Counted from the stretch's first letter, positions 46,286-56,549 are shown. The stretch is DNA of 64,000 nucleotides from Pradoshia eiseniae (GCF_002946355.1 NZ_PKOZ01000006.1:62001-126000); one strand, 5' to 3'. A program made the numbers and translations. The notes: generated from the sequence alone by a model not told the origin.

Positions 46286-47434
46286 ATGGAACACCTGATT
46301 AACCCGAATGTACGGCAAATCGAAATTTCCGGCATCAGGAAGTTTTATAATCTTGTTTCAGAGATAGAGGGAGTCCTATCTTTTACAATTGGCCTACCAG
46401 ATTTCCCGACCCCCATGCATATTAAAGAACAAGCCATTGAGGCTATTGAAAATGATATTACTACCTACACCCATAATGCTGGCATGCCAGAACTCCGCAA
46501 GGCCATTTCTTCCTTTATGGATGAAAAGTATTCCTTGGTTTATGACCCTGACAGCGAAATAATCGTGACCGTGGGAGCCAGCCAGGCAATCGACATTACT
46601 TTTCGCACAATCCTTCAGCCGGGAGATGAGGTAATTCTTCCTGGTCCGGTTTACCCTGGATATGAGCCGCTCATTAAACTCGCTGGGGCTGTGCCTGTTT
46701 ATGCTGACACGACGGCCACATCCTTCAAGATGACAAAAGAAGTGATTGCCTCCCACATGACTGAGAAAACGAAATGCGTTGTTCTTCCATATCCATCAAA
46801 TCCGACTGGCGTTTCCTTAACCAAGGAAGAATTAGCGGAAATTGCCGAACTCATCCGCGGCAAAGAAATCTTTGTCCTGGCCGATGAGATTTACAGTGAA
46901 TTGACCCTTGATAGAAAGCACACCTCCATTGGTACGATGTTGAGAGAGCAATCAATTATTGTTAATGGCGTTTCTAAATCACATGCCATGACAGGCTGGA
47001 GAATCGGCTTTTTAATGGCGCCTGGAAGTATCACTCAGCATATGCTTAAGGTTCATCAATACAATGTCTCCTGCGCCTCCTCTATCTCGCAAATGGCTGC
47101 GCTTGAGGCCATGCAAAATGGAATAAACGATGCAGTTAATATGAAGGAAGAGTATAAGCATAGACGGGATTATGTTTTTGAACGCTTGCAGCAAATGGGC
47201 TTGAAGACCGTCCTCCCCGATGGAGCCTTCTACTTCTTTATAAAAGTTCCAGAAGGGTTCCAATCATCACTTGATTTTGCACTTGAATTGGTTCGCTCAA
47301 AAAAAATAGCCGTAGTACCTGGATCTGCTTTTTCTGCATATGGAGAAGGTTATTTCCGTTTTTCTTACGCAGTATCGATGGAGTCACTTATGACCGGCCT
47401 AGATCGTTTAGAAGGATTTCTCAAGGAAAGATAA
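46286..47434 (+). CDS. patA: Aminotransferase class I (PatA-like)
   Basis: A 382-residue PLP-dependent aminotransferase of fold type I. Key parts are IGLPDFPTP near the start, the GASQAIDI loop for the phosphate, NPTGVSLT, the LADEIYSEL Asp, and the PLP lysine in NGVSKSHAMTGWRIGF. PatA of B. subtilis acts on N-acetyl-LL-2,6-diaminopimelate in the same acetylase pathway as dapH and dapL of this window. The ATG at 46286 with GAGAGGAG upstream is chosen over an earlier opening. A terminator follows. Confidence 0.88.
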   Translation: MEHLINPNVRQIEISGIRKFYNLVSEIEGVLSFTIGLPDFPTPMHIKEQAIEAIENDITTYTHNAGMPELRKAISSFMDEKYSLVYDPDSEIIVTVGASQAIDITFRTILQPGDEVILPGPVYPGYEPLIKLAGAVPVYADTTATSFKMTKEVIASHMTEKTKCVVLPYPSNPTGVSLTKEELAEIAELIRGKEIFVLADEIYSELTLDRKHTSIGTMLREQSIIVNGVSKSHAMTGWRIGFLMAPGSITQHMLKVHQYNVSCASSISQMAALEAMQNGINDAVNMKEEYKHRRDYVFERLQQMGLKTVLPDGAFYFFIKVPEGFQSSLDFALELVRSKKIAVVPGSAFSAYGEGYFRFSYAVSMESLMTGLDRLEGFLKER

Positions 47435-47474
47435 AAAGGCAGCATCCCAATCACTGTGGAGGGATGCTGCTTTC
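47434..47474. terminator. Bidirectional terminator, patA / ykwC
   Basis: AAAGGCAGCATCCC and GGGATGCTGCTTT form a long stem between convergent genes. Confidence 0.9.
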
Positions 47475-47481
47475 CACCTTC

Positions 47482-48348
47482 TTATTTCCAATATTTATAT
47501 AACGCTTGTGTACCCTCTTCTCCCAGTCCTTCATTTGCGAGCTCATCATATAACGATTTCGCTAATGATACACCCGGGAATTCAAGACCAAGCGCCTCTG
47601 TTTCATCAAGCACAATCTTCAAATCCTTAATGAAATGCTTAATATAAAAACCAGGCTCGAAGTCTCCCTTTAAGATTCTCGGAGCAAGATTCGTCAATGA
47701 AAAACTGCCTGCCGCTCCGCCTGAAATGCTCTTAAGCACATTCTCTGGGTCAAGTCCTGCTCTTTTGGCATATACTAATGATTCGCAAACCCCTATCATA
47801 TTGCTGGCAATGGCAATCTGATTGCAAAGCTTTGTATGCTGGCCTGCACCTGCCTCTCCTTGATAGACGATATTAGAGCCCATTGTTTGCAAAAGTGGAA
47901 GTAATGCCTCAAAGACTTGATATTCTCCGCCTGCCATTATGGTAAGCGCGGCATTTCTTGCACCGATATCTCCACCAGAAACAGGTGCATCCAGTACATG
48001 GATTCCCTTCTCTTTCCCTGCTTCATATAGTTTCTTGGCAAGCCGCGGAGCAGACGTTGTCATATCGACCAAATAGGTTCCTGCCTTCGCTCTATTGATT
48101 AAACCATGATTGCCTAAGTAGACTTCTTCCACATCTGAGGGAAATCCGACCATCGTGATAATAATCCCTGCTTTTACGGCCACATCCTCAACCGTATCTG
48201 CCCATTCCATGCCTTCTTCGATTAAATCTTGGCATTTCCCTTTTGTTCTTGAATAGCCGATTATAGGATAGCCGGCCTTCATAATATTTCTTGCCATGCT
48301 TTTCCCCATTACACCTAACCCAATAAAGCCAATTGTCTGTTTTTCCAT
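47482..48348 (-). CDS. ykwC: Beta-hydroxyacid dehydrogenase, 3-hydroxyisobutyrate dehydrogenase-like (YkwC)
   Basis: A 288-residue NAD(P)-dependent dehydrogenase. The dinucleotide fold is IGFIGLGVMGKSMARN, the substrate-binding block is LDAPVSGGDIGARNAALTIM, and the catalytic Lys is in GAGQHTKLCNQI. The family includes 3-hydroxyisobutyrate and tartronate semialdehyde reductases, so the substrate is uncertain. The ATG at 48346-48348 follows GGGGGG; the frame opens 28 codons earlier without support. It lies downstream of ptsHI, separated by a terminator. Confidence 0.88.
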   Translation of the reverse strand: MEKQTIGFIGLGVMGKSMARNIMKAGYPIIGYSRTKGKCQDLIEEGMEWADTVEDVAVKAGIIITMVGFPSDVEEVYLGNHGLINRAKAGTYLVDMTTSAPRLAKKLYEAGKEKGIHVLDAPVSGGDIGARNAALTIMAGGEYQVFEALLPLLQTMGSNIVYQGEAGAGQHTKLCNQIAIASNMIGVCESLVYAKRAGLDPENVLKSISGGAAGSFSLTNLAPRILKGDFEPGFYIKHFIKDLKIVLDETEALGLEFPGVSLAKSLYDELANEGLGEEGTQALYKYWK

Positions 48349-48429
48349 CAATAAGCCCCCCAAAAAGTTCACATCTTCTTCATTTATTCTATCATATAGA
48401 ATCACGGCTCGCCGCCAAGAGACAGAGCG

Positions 48430-48461
48430 CAAAAAAAATCAACTGGTTTCCCAGTTGATTA
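48430..48461 (-). terminator. Terminator of ptsHI
   Basis: On the minus strand AATCAACTGG and CCAGTTGATT pair around GAAA, followed by eight T. Confidence 0.92.
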
Positions 48462-48560
48462 AGAAAGGGGGGTCACTAAAAGCATGTTGCTGTTGTGTCC
48501 ACTACTAAGTTACCCCTATTTTTAAGTTGCCAAACATAAAAATATATTTCTACCAAAAAT

Positions 48561-50282
48561 TTATTTCTTTGCTGTAGCTTCCTTAACTAGTTCGACAGTT
48601 TGGGATGCTGTTTGCATTTGCAATGCCTTTTCAGCCAATTCTTGCATATCTGTTAATGACAAAGTTTTGATTTGCGAACGAGCACGAAGGATAGAAGTCG
48701 CGCTCATTGAGAACTCGTCCAATCCTAAACCGACAAGAAGTGGGATTGCTAGCTCATCGCCTGCCATTTCTCCACACATGCCTGCCCATTTACCCTCTTT
48801 ATGCGCTGCATCAATCACCATCTTAACAAGACGCAAGATTGCCGGGTTATATGGCTGGTACAGGTACGAAACCCGTTCATTCATACGGTCTGCAGCCATT
48901 GTGTATTGGATCAAGTCGTTTGTTCCAATACTGAAGAAGTCAACCTCTTTCGCGAATTGATCAGCAAGAACGGCTGTAGATGGAATTTCAACCATGATTC
49001 CAAGTTGGATGGAATCAGATACTTGAATTCCTTCTTGAACCAATTTCGCTTTCTCTTCTTCAAGGATTGCCTTCGCTGCACGGAATTCATCCAATGTAGC
49101 AATCATTGGGAACATGATACGCAGGTTTCCATAAACAGATGCTCTCAAAAGGGCTCTTAATTGCGTTCTGAAGATATCTTTTTCTTCAAGACATAAACGG
49201 ATTGCACGGAAACCTAGGAATGGATTCATTTCCTTAGGAAGATCTAAGTATGGAAGCTCCTTATCGCCACCAATATCAAGTGTACGAACCACAACAGGCT
49301 TTCCTTCCATGCCTTCGAGAACGGCTTTATAGGATTCAAACTGTTCATCTTCAGAAGGCAGATTTTCACGGCCCATGTAAAGGAACTCAGTTCTGTAAAG
49401 GCCCACTGCTTCCCCGCCATTTGAAATTACACCAGACAGGTCATTTGGCGTACCGATATTTGCTGCAAGCTCAACATGATGGCCATCTGCCGTAACGGTT
49501 TTCTCATTTACAAGCTTAGCCCATTCAAGTTTTTGCTGTGCATATGCTTCAGCCGCCTTCTCATACTGTTCAATCAATTCTGGTGTTGGATTGATGTGAA
49601 CCTCACCTTTAAGGCCATCAAGGATGATGATATCCCCATTTTGAATCGACCCAGTTGCTTGCTTTGTCCCAACAACAGCTGGGATTTCAAGTGAACGAGC
49701 CATGATAGCAGAGTGAGAAGTACGCCCGCCGATATCAGTTGTGAATCCTTTTACAAAATCTCTGTTCAATTGTGCTGTGTCAGACGGTGTTAAATCTTCC
49801 GCAACGACAATTACCTCTTCGGAGATCATGCTCGGGTTAGGGATTTGTACATTAAGTAAGTGGCTGATAACACGCTTCGTAACATCACGAATATCAGCAG
49901 CACGTTCTTTCATGTATTCATTATCCATTTGTTCAAACATCGTAATGAACATGTCTGCAATTTCGCGCAACGCAAATTCAGCATTAATGTTCTCTGATTT
50001 CACTTTTTCTTGAACTGCACCAAGCAATTCAGGGTCATTTAAAACAAGGATATGAGCGTCAAAAATTGCCGCTTTGTCTTCACCTTGTTCTACTTTTACT
50101 TTCTCACGGATGGCTTCCAATTCTGATTGGGCTTTCTTAACAGCGTTATCAAGACGCGCTAGCTCTGTCTCAGTATCCTCAATCGATTTCTTGCTAACAG
50201 TTAAATCAGGTTCAATTAAACGATAAGCTTTTGCTATGACAATCCCATTAGATGCTGCTATTCCGTTTAACATCGCTGTCAT
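48561..50282 (-). CDS. ptsI: PTS enzyme I, phosphoenolpyruvate-protein phosphotransferase
   Basis: A 573-residue cytoplasmic enzyme that takes phosphate from PEP and passes it to HPr, the first step of all PTS sugar uptake. The phosphorylated His is in [13 protein letters not shown] (about residue 190). The PEP-binding barrel shows [25 protein letters not shown] and the late GMCGEMAGD. Its ATG shares bases with the ptsH stop (TAATG), giving translational coupling; a second ATG three codons on is an alternative start. It ends at the terminator 48430-48461. Confidence 0.97.
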   Translation of the reverse strand: MTAMLNGIAASNGIVIAKAYRLIEPDLTVSKKSIEDTETELARLDNAVKKAQSELEAIREKVKVEQGEDKAAIFDAHILVLNDPELLGAVQEKVKSENINAEFALREIADMFITMFEQMDNEYMKERAADIRDVTKRVISHLLNVQIPNPSMISEEVIVVAEDLTPSDTAQLNRDFVKGFTTDIGGRTSHSAIMARSLEIPAVVGTKQATGSIQNGDIIILDGLKGEVHINPTPELIEQYEKAAEAYAQQKLEWAKLVNEKTVTADGHHVELAANIGTPNDLSGVISNGGEAVGLYRTEFLYMGRENLPSEDEQFESYKAVLEGMEGKPVVVRTLDIGGDKELPYLDLPKEMNPFLGFRAIRLCLEEKDIFRTQLRALLRASVYGNLRIMFPMIATLDEFRAAKAILEEEKAKLVQEGIQVSDSIQLGIMVEIPSTAVLADQFAKEVDFFSIGTNDLIQYTMAADRMNERVSYLYQPYNPAILRLVKMVIDAAHKEGKWAGMCGEMAGDELAIPLLVGLGLDEFSMSATSILRARSQIKTLSLTDMQELAEKALQMQTASQTVELVKEATAKK

Positions 50283-50548
50283 TACTTAGCCAAGCCTTCT
50301 TTAGTAAGAGTCTCTTCGATTGCATTCAATGCTTCTTGCTCATCGCTGCCTTCTGCAGAAATCGTGATATCAGAGCCACCGCCAATACCAAGGGACATAA
50401 CACCCATAATGGATTTCAAGTTCACTTTCTTTTCTTTATATTCTAAATTAATATCAGAGTTGAATTTACCTGCTGTTTGAACTAGCAAAGTCGCTGGACG
50501 TGCGTGAATTCCTGTTTCGTCGATTACGTGAAAAGATTTTTGTACCAA
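50282..50548 (-). CDS. ptsH: Phosphocarrier protein HPr
   Basis: An 88-residue phosphocarrier. His15 (GIHARPATL) is phosphorylated by enzyme I, and Ser46 (NLKSIMGVM) is the regulatory site for HPr kinase, which links sugar flow to CcpA-dependent catabolite control. A TTG start (50546-50548, codons TTG GTA CAA) gives exactly the normal length and numbering; AAAGGAG lies about ten bases upstream. The TTG three codons earlier is too close to that site. No ptsG precedes it, unlike B. subtilis. Confidence 0.96.
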   Translation of the reverse strand: MVQKSFHVIDETGIHARPATLLVQTAGKFNSDINLEYKEKKVNLKSIMGVMSLGIGGGSDITISAEGSDEQEALNAIEETLTKEGLAK

Positions 50549-51009
50549 AATAATCAAACTCCTTTATAAATAATTTCAGGCCATTAGTATTTTCTAGCTG
50601 CTGTATCTTTATGTGATTTTACCCAAACTCTGCGGTTTCTATGTATAAAGCATTGAGCAGTCTAAATTTCCGGACCCTAATCAATAGACAGGTTAACTCC
50701 TATCACATAAAATGTACCGAAAATTCGCAAATACTTCAACGCTTTTTATTTCATGAATGATAATTTTCCCGCGGATACTCCTGAATAATAAGAGTGTGTT
50801 TACCGATGCAAAGAAGAAAAAATCAAACATCCATTAAACACTTTATACGTAAACCGCAAGATGACACTAATTCCATAGCCAAAGAGAACAAGGAAATCAA
50901 AATCACAAGGAAATAGCGCCATTCGGCCATCTTAATTTTACACTAGATTAATGTGAGAAAACAACTAGAAGGAGTAGACTTTAACCTTATTTGCGTAAAA
51001 ATTCACTTA
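50549..51009. other. Intergenic region between ptsH and the SDR gene
   Basis: A 460-base AT-rich gap. It holds the ptsH promoter (50711-50739) and a leader of about 155 nt. The remaining part toward 51009 shows no convincing gene, terminator or structured RNA, and no ptsG or glcT remnant was detected. Confidence 0.5.
50711..50739 (-). promoter_or_regulatory. Predicted SigA promoter of ptsHI
   Basis: Minus strand TTGAAG (50734-50739), 17-base spacer, TACATT (50711-50716). Confidence 0.5.
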
Positions 51010-51747
51010 TTACTCATAAATCATTTTTTTCGTCATGCCACCATCCACGATAATATTCTCTCCATTTATGAAATTATTGCGTGAATCGCTTAGGAATAAG
51101 CATAATCTAGCTATATCAGCTGGAGTGCCCACTCTCTTGGAGAAATGCTGTTCATGGTCCTTTTCACGCAGCTCTTCGTATTCCTTCGTCTCTATCCAGC
51201 CCGGGCTAACAGCATTGACACGTATCCTTTTTTCAGCCAATGATGCACTTAAGGCATGAGTCAGGGCTATAATTCCTCCTTTTGTCGCTGCATAGGCTTC
51301 CGAATCAGGTTCTGATTGAAAGGCTCTTGTGGATGCAATATTGATGATACATCCATTCTCCTCCATTAACTTCGAACCTTCCCGGGCAAACAAAAATACA
51401 GATCGTAAATTAGAATGAATAATACGATCCCATTGTTCTGTCGTCATTTCAAGCAACGGAACAAAAGCAGACACACCAGCATTATTAATTAAGATATCAA
51501 GATGTCCGAACTGCCCTCGAATAACATCCATTACATGAAGAGCTGTCGCTTCTTCACCGACATCCCCCTCAATGAATAATGCATTCACACCTGCATCCTT
51601 TAAGGTAGCGGCTGCCTCCTCTCCGCCCTTTCTATCCTGATCAACTAAGATAACATTTGCCCCTAGCTCGCCATAAAGCTTTACAATCTCTCTTCCAATT
51701 CCATTTGCAGCTCCGGTTACCACTACAACTGATTCTTTATTCACCAT
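51010..51747 (-). CDS. Short-chain dehydrogenase/reductase
   Basis: A 245-residue SDR enzyme. The cofactor loop is VTGAANGIGRE, the NNAG motif is ILINNAGVSAF, the catalytic Ser is in CIINIASTRAF, the YxxxK pair is in YAATKGGIIALTHA, and the C-terminus has the usual NGENIIVDGGMTKKM. The acidic Asp after beta strand 2 (VILVDQDR) suggests NAD preference, an inference. The substrate is unknown. The ATG at 51745-51747 with GAGGTG upstream is preferred over the GTG three codons earlier. It appears monocistronic. Confidence 0.9.
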   Translation of the reverse strand: MVNKESVVVVTGAANGIGREIVKLYGELGANVILVDQDRKGGEEAAATLKDAGVNALFIEGDVGEEATALHVMDVIRGQFGHLDILINNAGVSAFVPLLEMTTEQWDRIIHSNLRSVFLFAREGSKLMEENGCIINIASTRAFQSEPDSEAYAATKGGIIALTHALSASLAEKRIRVNAVSPGWIETKEYEELREKDHEQHFSKRVGTPADIARLCLFLSDSRNNFINGENIIVDGGMTKKMIYE

Positions 51748-51965
51748 ATAGATCACCTCTTATAAAATTGTGTTAATTTCCGAGAAAATTCAAATTTCAG
51801 GAAAGATTCCCCTAAATATCGATCGTTTCTCTATAGAAAACATTCTATTTATTGAAATATACCTTGTCATATCACCATTTCCCCTTTTTACACATCATCA
51901 AATCCTCTGTACCTTAATAGATACCCGGGAATAAATGAGGTCGCTCCTCAAAGCAGGCTGATATA

Positions 51966-52460
51966 ATGGAGGAATTCGAAAACATAGCTGAACAATATAC
52001 GCCATTGATTCATCACATGATTAAGCGGTTAAATATCTATAAAGATAAGGAGGAGTTTATTCAGATTGGCCTGATTGCACTTTGGGAGGCAAGCAGGGCC
52101 TTCGATCCCGCCAAAGGACAATTTATGTCCTACGCATTTACGACCATAAAAGGTAGGATGCTGTCACATATACAGAAAACAAACAAAATCCATGACAGGG
52201 AGACAAGCAAAGAAGTAGAATTGGAGGACTCTGCTCAACATGAGATGATGACGCTCGAATGGCTCATTCCAAGAGCCTTCCTCGATTCTTTAACACCTAA
52301 TCAATCTTGCTGGCTGTTCCATCACATCCAGCATGGCAAAACCACGGCAGAAATCGCTAAAGACTGTCTCACAACCACCGCATCCGTAAAATCGTGGAAA
52401 CGGACAACGATTAAGAAGCTACAAGCATACTATAGATTACACCCAGAAGCTTTTTCATGA
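51966..52460 (+). CDS. Sigma-70 family-like protein, orphan
   Basis: A 164-residue protein with sigma-factor layout. Region 2 (about 8-75) shows LIHHMIKRLNIYKDKEEFIQ followed by AFDPAKGQFMSYAFTTIKGR, the typical core- and -10-binding helices. The C-terminal part (about 105-155) resembles a region 4 helix-turn-helix (TTAEIAKDCLTTTASVKSWK). It is the size of an ECF or SigH-like factor but has no adjacent anti-sigma gene. I cannot match it to a named Bacillus sigma factor. Targets are unknown. The ribosome site (AAAGCAGG) is weak. A terminator follows. Confidence 0.75.
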   Translation: MEEFENIAEQYTPLIHHMIKRLNIYKDKEEFIQIGLIALWEASRAFDPAKGQFMSYAFTTIKGRMLSHIQKTNKIHDRETSKEVELEDSAQHEMMTLEWLIPRAFLDSLTPNQSCWLFHHIQHGKTTAEIAKDCLTTTASVKSWKRTTIKKLQAYYRLHPEAFS

Positions 52461-52498
52461 AAAAAACTGGCCAATGCTTTCTTTGCATTGGCCAGTCC
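52460..52498. terminator. Bidirectional terminator after the sigma-like gene
   Basis: ACTGGCCAATGC and GCATTGGCCAGT form a 12-bp stem around TTTCTTT. Confidence 0.9.
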
Positions 52499-52502
52499 AT
52501 AT

Positions 52503-52697
52503 TTAACTTCTCGGCTCATCCAAATATTCATAGGTGACGCTGCCTCCGAGATGGGCAATCCCTCTGAAATGCTTAAAGTCGGCCCGTTTTACCAATACCG
52601 CACGAAAGCTGAGAAAATCTTCCTTACTCACATCTAACCGGGCAATCTCCTTGTTTTTTAATTGCTCAAAAAGACGCTCAATTTCTTCCTGATTCAT
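52503..52697 (-). CDS. Small hypothetical protein
   Basis: A 64-residue protein, not recognised. It begins MNQEEIERLFEQLKNKEIAR, a charged helix, followed by FLSFRAVLVKRADFKHFRGI and a strand-like Tyr-rich end. The ATG at 52695-52697 has AGGAG about 11 bases upstream; an earlier GTG is too close. It is convergent with the sigma-like gene and shares its terminator. No function can be suggested. Confidence 0.65.
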   Translation of the reverse strand: MNQEEIERLFEQLKNKEIARLDVSKEDFLSFRAVLVKRADFKHFRGIAHLGGSVTYEYLDEPRS

Positions 52698-52942
52698 TCC
52701 GCTAACCACTCCTTTAATATGATTCCATCATACATTTTTATCATTAGGACGTTCAAGACCTTTTAACTTTTGAATAATTATCAAAAAACACAAATTAATG
52801 ACTTACAATTTTCAAGTTTTATACTATAATGACAATAATAATCTTCAAAAATCTGAAATCAAGCATATTAATGGAGGAAGAAGAATCTTGATTCCTCATG
52901 CATACTAACGTCCATATAAACTCTAGAAAAGGTGTGAACAGT

Positions 52943-53125
52943 ATGAAAAAAGCCAATGTAGGAAACATCATTGAATTCCGTGATGGCTTGCGCGGAGTTG
53001 TTGAAAAGGTAAATGAGAATTCTGTTATTGTCGACTTAACCTTAATGGAGAACTACCGGGACCTTGAGCTAGAAGAGAAAACAGTCGTCAATCATAAAAA
53101 TTATACAATTGTCAACGAGCTATAA
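52943..53125 (+). CDS. ykvS: YkvS family protein (DUF2187)
   Basis: A 60-residue protein with the DUF2187 pattern: MKKANVGNIIEFRDGLRGVV, then NENSVIVDLTLMENYRDLEL and TVVNHKNYTIV. It looks like a small SH3-like beta barrel (KOW-like). The function is unknown. The ATG at 52943 is used, with GGTG upstream; the frame opens 15 codons before without a ribosome site. A terminator follows within 30 bases. Confidence 0.88.
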   Translation: MKKANVGNIIEFRDGLRGVVEKVNENSVIVDLTLMENYRDLELEEKTVVNHKNYTIVNEL

Positions 53126-53154
53126 AGGCGAGACCCTGAGTCTCGTTTTTTTCG
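53126..53154 (+). terminator. Terminator of ykvS
   Basis: CGAGAC and GTCTCG pair around CCTGA, followed by seven T. Confidence 0.85.
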
Positions 53155-53230
53155 TTCATGCCACTCTCTTCCTATTTGTAATAAACTCCGCTATAATTAA
53201 AACCGATTCCTTTTTGGAACCTTTCACTAA

Positions 53231-54019
<789 letters not shown>

Positions 54020-54021
54020 TA

Positions 54022-54060
54022 AAAAGCGAAAAGAGAAGGGCTTCCTTCTCTTTTCTTTCT
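54022..54060 (+). terminator. Terminator of map
   Basis: GAAAAGAGAAGG and CCTTCTCTTTTC pair around GCTT, ending in a TTTCT tract. Confidence 0.85.
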
Positions 54061-54094
54061 ACTATATAGTATCTGACTGAACAGGAGCATGAAC

Positions 54095-54712
54095 ATGAAG
54101 CATATTATCAGGGACAGGCCTCTTTTGCTTTGCCTAACAATCGCTTATTTACTTTTATTCTTCTCATATCGTGACTTATCTATATTCTGGTACATATATA
54201 CAGCATCAATGGCCTGTTTATTCGTGCTTGCCTACCACGTGGAAAGACCACAAAACAATTTTAAGCTTTCGGGTACGCTCATGATCGGTTTCTTATCAGG
54301 AATGCTTATGTATATAATTACTTGGGCTGCCAGCAAGGTTCTCCCCGCTGTCCATCCCCCTCTACAGAATCAGCTGGAGGATTTATACATCCTTCTATCA
54401 CCAACAGAGACTTGGCAATACGCCATGCTGATTCTTCTGATTATCCCTGGTGAAGAAATTTTCTGGAGGGGATTGATTGAGAAGCGTTTGCTGACTCATA
54501 TTAAAACGGTACAAGCTGTACTCCTATCCACCCTGCTCTATTCTTTGCCACTTATCTTTTCCGGAAATCTGCTGTTAGTACTAGCCGGAATTGGCGGCGG
54601 ATTATTATGGGGAACAATCTATGCTTGGAAAAGGAGCCTGTCAATGGTGATTTTCTCTCATCTGCTGTTTGATTTGCTTCTGCTGGCCGCTTTCCCACTT
54701 GTTAGACTATAA
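54095..54712 (+). CDS. CPBP family intramembrane protease
   Basis: A 205-residue membrane protein with about six or seven hydrophobic segments and the CPBP (Abi/CAAX) signatures: PGEEIFWRGLIEKRLL (paired Glu and Arg) and the later SHLLFDLLLLA (His). Such proteins include prenyl-protein proteases and bacteriocin self-immunity proteins. No bacteriocin genes are near. The ATG at 54095, seven bases after AGGAGC, is preferred to the one two codons earlier. Its stop is two bases from the stop of ykvI on the other strand, with no terminator between. Confidence 0.85.
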   Translation: MKHIIRDRPLLLCLTIAYLLLFFSYRDLSIFWYIYTASMACLFVLAYHVERPQNNFKLSGTLMIGFLSGMLMYIITWAASKVLPAVHPPLQNQLEDLYILLSPTETWQYAMLILLIIPGEEIFWRGLIEKRLLTHIKTVQAVLLSTLLYSLPLIFSGNLLLVLAGIGGGLLWGTIYAWKRSLSMVIFSHLLFDLLLLAAFPLVRL

Positions 54713-54714
54713 CT

Positions 54715-55743
54715 TCATTCCTTCTTGATCATCAGCAAGATTAGAAAAGACAAACTTATATAACCAAACAATGGGTATAGGTACGAAATTAACGGACCAT
54801 AATCAATTTGGCCAATGAGCAGGCAGAAGCTTAATATAAAAACATAAAGTGACCATGATGGCAGCCCGGTCACTTTCTTTAATTGCCTCTCAAGCCCAAA
54901 AGCATTGCCGATCAGTGAAGTGAAGATTTCACCAAATATGATAAATAAATATAGTCCATACAAAAACGGAGCAACCGTCTTCATGACATACGCTGTCGGG
55001 ATATTAATGTCCGCTAACCCGTTAACAGATGATAATGAAATATGACAGCTGAGGAGAACAAGAGCTAACAAAATTCCGCCTAAATTTGCGCCTCTTTTAA
55101 TCAATTTCTCATCACCAATTTCCGTAGCCAAGGGAACGAGAACAGCTTGGGTTAAAGCAAGATTGAAGGCTGTATAAGAAAACGGTGATAGGAAAGCCTT
55201 AACGCTAACCATGTCTGGCATATTCAGCAAATGACCCACTCCCTTCAGCGTAAAAAGGGATATAATCATTAAAATAATATTAAACATGACCATCGCTGGG
55301 ACGACGAAGGTGTTGATGGATAACAGACCATGAATCCCCCAGCTCATGACCACAACAGCCAAAAAAGCCGTAAACACCATCCCGCCCATTTTAGAGAACC
55401 CAAGCTGTTCCTCAAAAAGCCCACCAGCACCTGCCATCATCACCCCTGTCACTCCGATAAGCATAATCATGAAAATGGCATTTATAAAAATGGCCAAGCG
55501 AGAACCAAACAGCCATGCATTGAACTCCATATAATTCTTCAAATCATGTTTAAGGGCAATCATCATCATCTTAGTGCCCAACCTGATAAATATATATCCA
55601 GCTAAAATGATTCCTAGCAGCCCGTACAATCCGTATTGCGTAAAGAATTCATAAATTTCCTTGCCTGTTGCAAAACCAGCACCTATCACGGTTCCGACAT
55701 ACACGGCAGCGACTTGGAATACGCTCATCCATTGTTTATTCAA
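54715..55743 (-). CDS. ykvI: YkvI-like membrane transporter
   Basis: A 342-residue protein with about ten membrane segments, of the YkvI family, which is distantly related to amino acid permeases. It begins with QVAAVYVGTVIGAGFATGKE, a glycine-rich first helix typical of APC-fold carriers, and has an unwound-helix-like GLLEEQLG area. The substrate is unknown. A TTG start (55741-55743) with GGAGGAGGG upstream is chosen; the longer frame lacks a ribosome site. It lies downstream of the MarR gene, separated by a terminator. Confidence 0.82.
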   Translation of the reverse strand: MNKQWMSVFQVAAVYVGTVIGAGFATGKEIYEFFTQYGLYGLLGIILAGYIFIRLGTKMMMIALKHDLKNYMEFNAWLFGSRLAIFINAIFMIMLIGVTGVMMAGAGGLFEEQLGFSKMGGMVFTAFLAVVVMSWGIHGLLSINTFVVPAMVMFNIILMIISLFTLKGVGHLLNMPDMVSVKAFLSPFSYTAFNLALTQAVLVPLATEIGDEKLIKRGANLGGILLALVLLSCHISLSSVNGLADINIPTAYVMKTVAPFLYGLYLFIIFGEIFTSLIGNAFGLERQLKKVTGLPSWSLYVFILSFCLLIGQIDYGPLISYLYPLFGYISLSFLILLMIKKE

Positions 55744-55852
55744 ACTTGTCCCTCCTCCGCCTATAGACACTTTATGCCAAGGAAGGGCTGATATGAATAC
55801 AACAGTTAAATTATCCTCTTTAGCCTGAAAGATTTCTATATCACGAGCGTCA

Positions 55853-55903
55853 TAAAAAAGGAACAAGGGCCGAATTCTCTCAATTCAGCCCTTGTTCCTT
55901 CAT
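55853..55903. terminator. Terminator between ykvE and ykvI
   Basis: GGAACAAGGGC-GAATT and AATTC-GCCCTTGTTCC form a long stem. On the minus strand it ends the MarR transcript ahead of ykvI. Confidence 0.88.
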
Positions 55904-56338
55904 TTATTTAGCTGGAGTTGCCTTCCCTATCTTTTTCATGCATTCGATGGCGATGGCTTTCTCTTCATTTGATAAGACATTCATAATCTCTTCAATCCGC
56001 TCTTGATGAGCCGGGAATATTCCTTCGAGAAATTCCGTCCCGTCTTCTGTGATCTGCGCATAGGTTACCCGCCTGTCAGTTGGACAAGCTACTCTTCGAA
56101 GGAAACCCTTCTTCTCAAGCTTATCAACAACATAAGTTATACTGCCGCTCGCAAGAAGAATTTTATCACCAATATGCTGAAGCGGCTGTTCCCCCTTATG
56201 ATACAGCAGCTCAAGCACGGCGAATTCCGTCGGGTTTATCCCTTCTTTTTGTATGAATTTATTTGTATAATCATTAATCGCCCTGTAAGCTTTAGACATC
56301 ACCACAAAGAGCTTTAGTGATTGACTTGGTTCGACCAT
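55904..56338 (-). CDS. ykvE: MarR family regulator (YkvE-like)
   Basis: A 144-residue winged-helix regulator of the MarR type. Residues 30-110 hold the DNA-binding domain, with LQHIGDKILLASGSITYVVD as the recognition region and the wing around CPTDRRVTYAQIT. Terminal helices allow dimerisation. The only visible Cys near the wing (RRVACPTDRR) might sense oxidants, as in OhrR-like proteins, a guess. The ATG at 56336-56338 with GGAGG ten bases upstream is used. A perfect palindrome overlaps its promoter, which suggests autoregulation. Confidence 0.9.
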   Translation of the reverse strand: MVEPSQSLKLFVVMSKAYRAINDYTNKFIQKEGINPTEFAVLELLYHKGEQPLQHIGDKILLASGSITYVVDKLEKKGFLRRVACPTDRRVTYAQITEDGTEFLEGIFPAHQERIEEIMNVLSNEEKAIAIECMKKIGKATPAK

Positions 56339-56388
56339 TTCCTCTAACCCTCCGAATTCGTTTGTATTCAAGAATCTCGATTTGCGTT

Positions 56389-56437
56389 ATTATACTTCTA
56401 AAATACATAAATGTAAATTATTTCGCGATAAATAATT
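56389..56437 (-). promoter_or_regulatory. ykvE promoter with palindromic operator
   Basis: Minus strand TTTACA (56412-56417), 17-base spacer, TATAAT (56389-56394). Directly upstream and overlapping the -35 by two bases, perfect 8-base arms AATTATTT and AAATAATT surround CGCGAT (56416-56437). This is the size and symmetry expected of a MarR operator. Confidence 0.7.
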
Positions 56438-56549
56438 GAGGTATTTGTTTACACTCATAGGTGCTTTAGAGCGAGTCAACACTTTTTTGGAGGCATGTGT
56501 CGAGGGTTGGTCAACCTTGCAGCAAATGATTGGATAACCAATAAAATCA

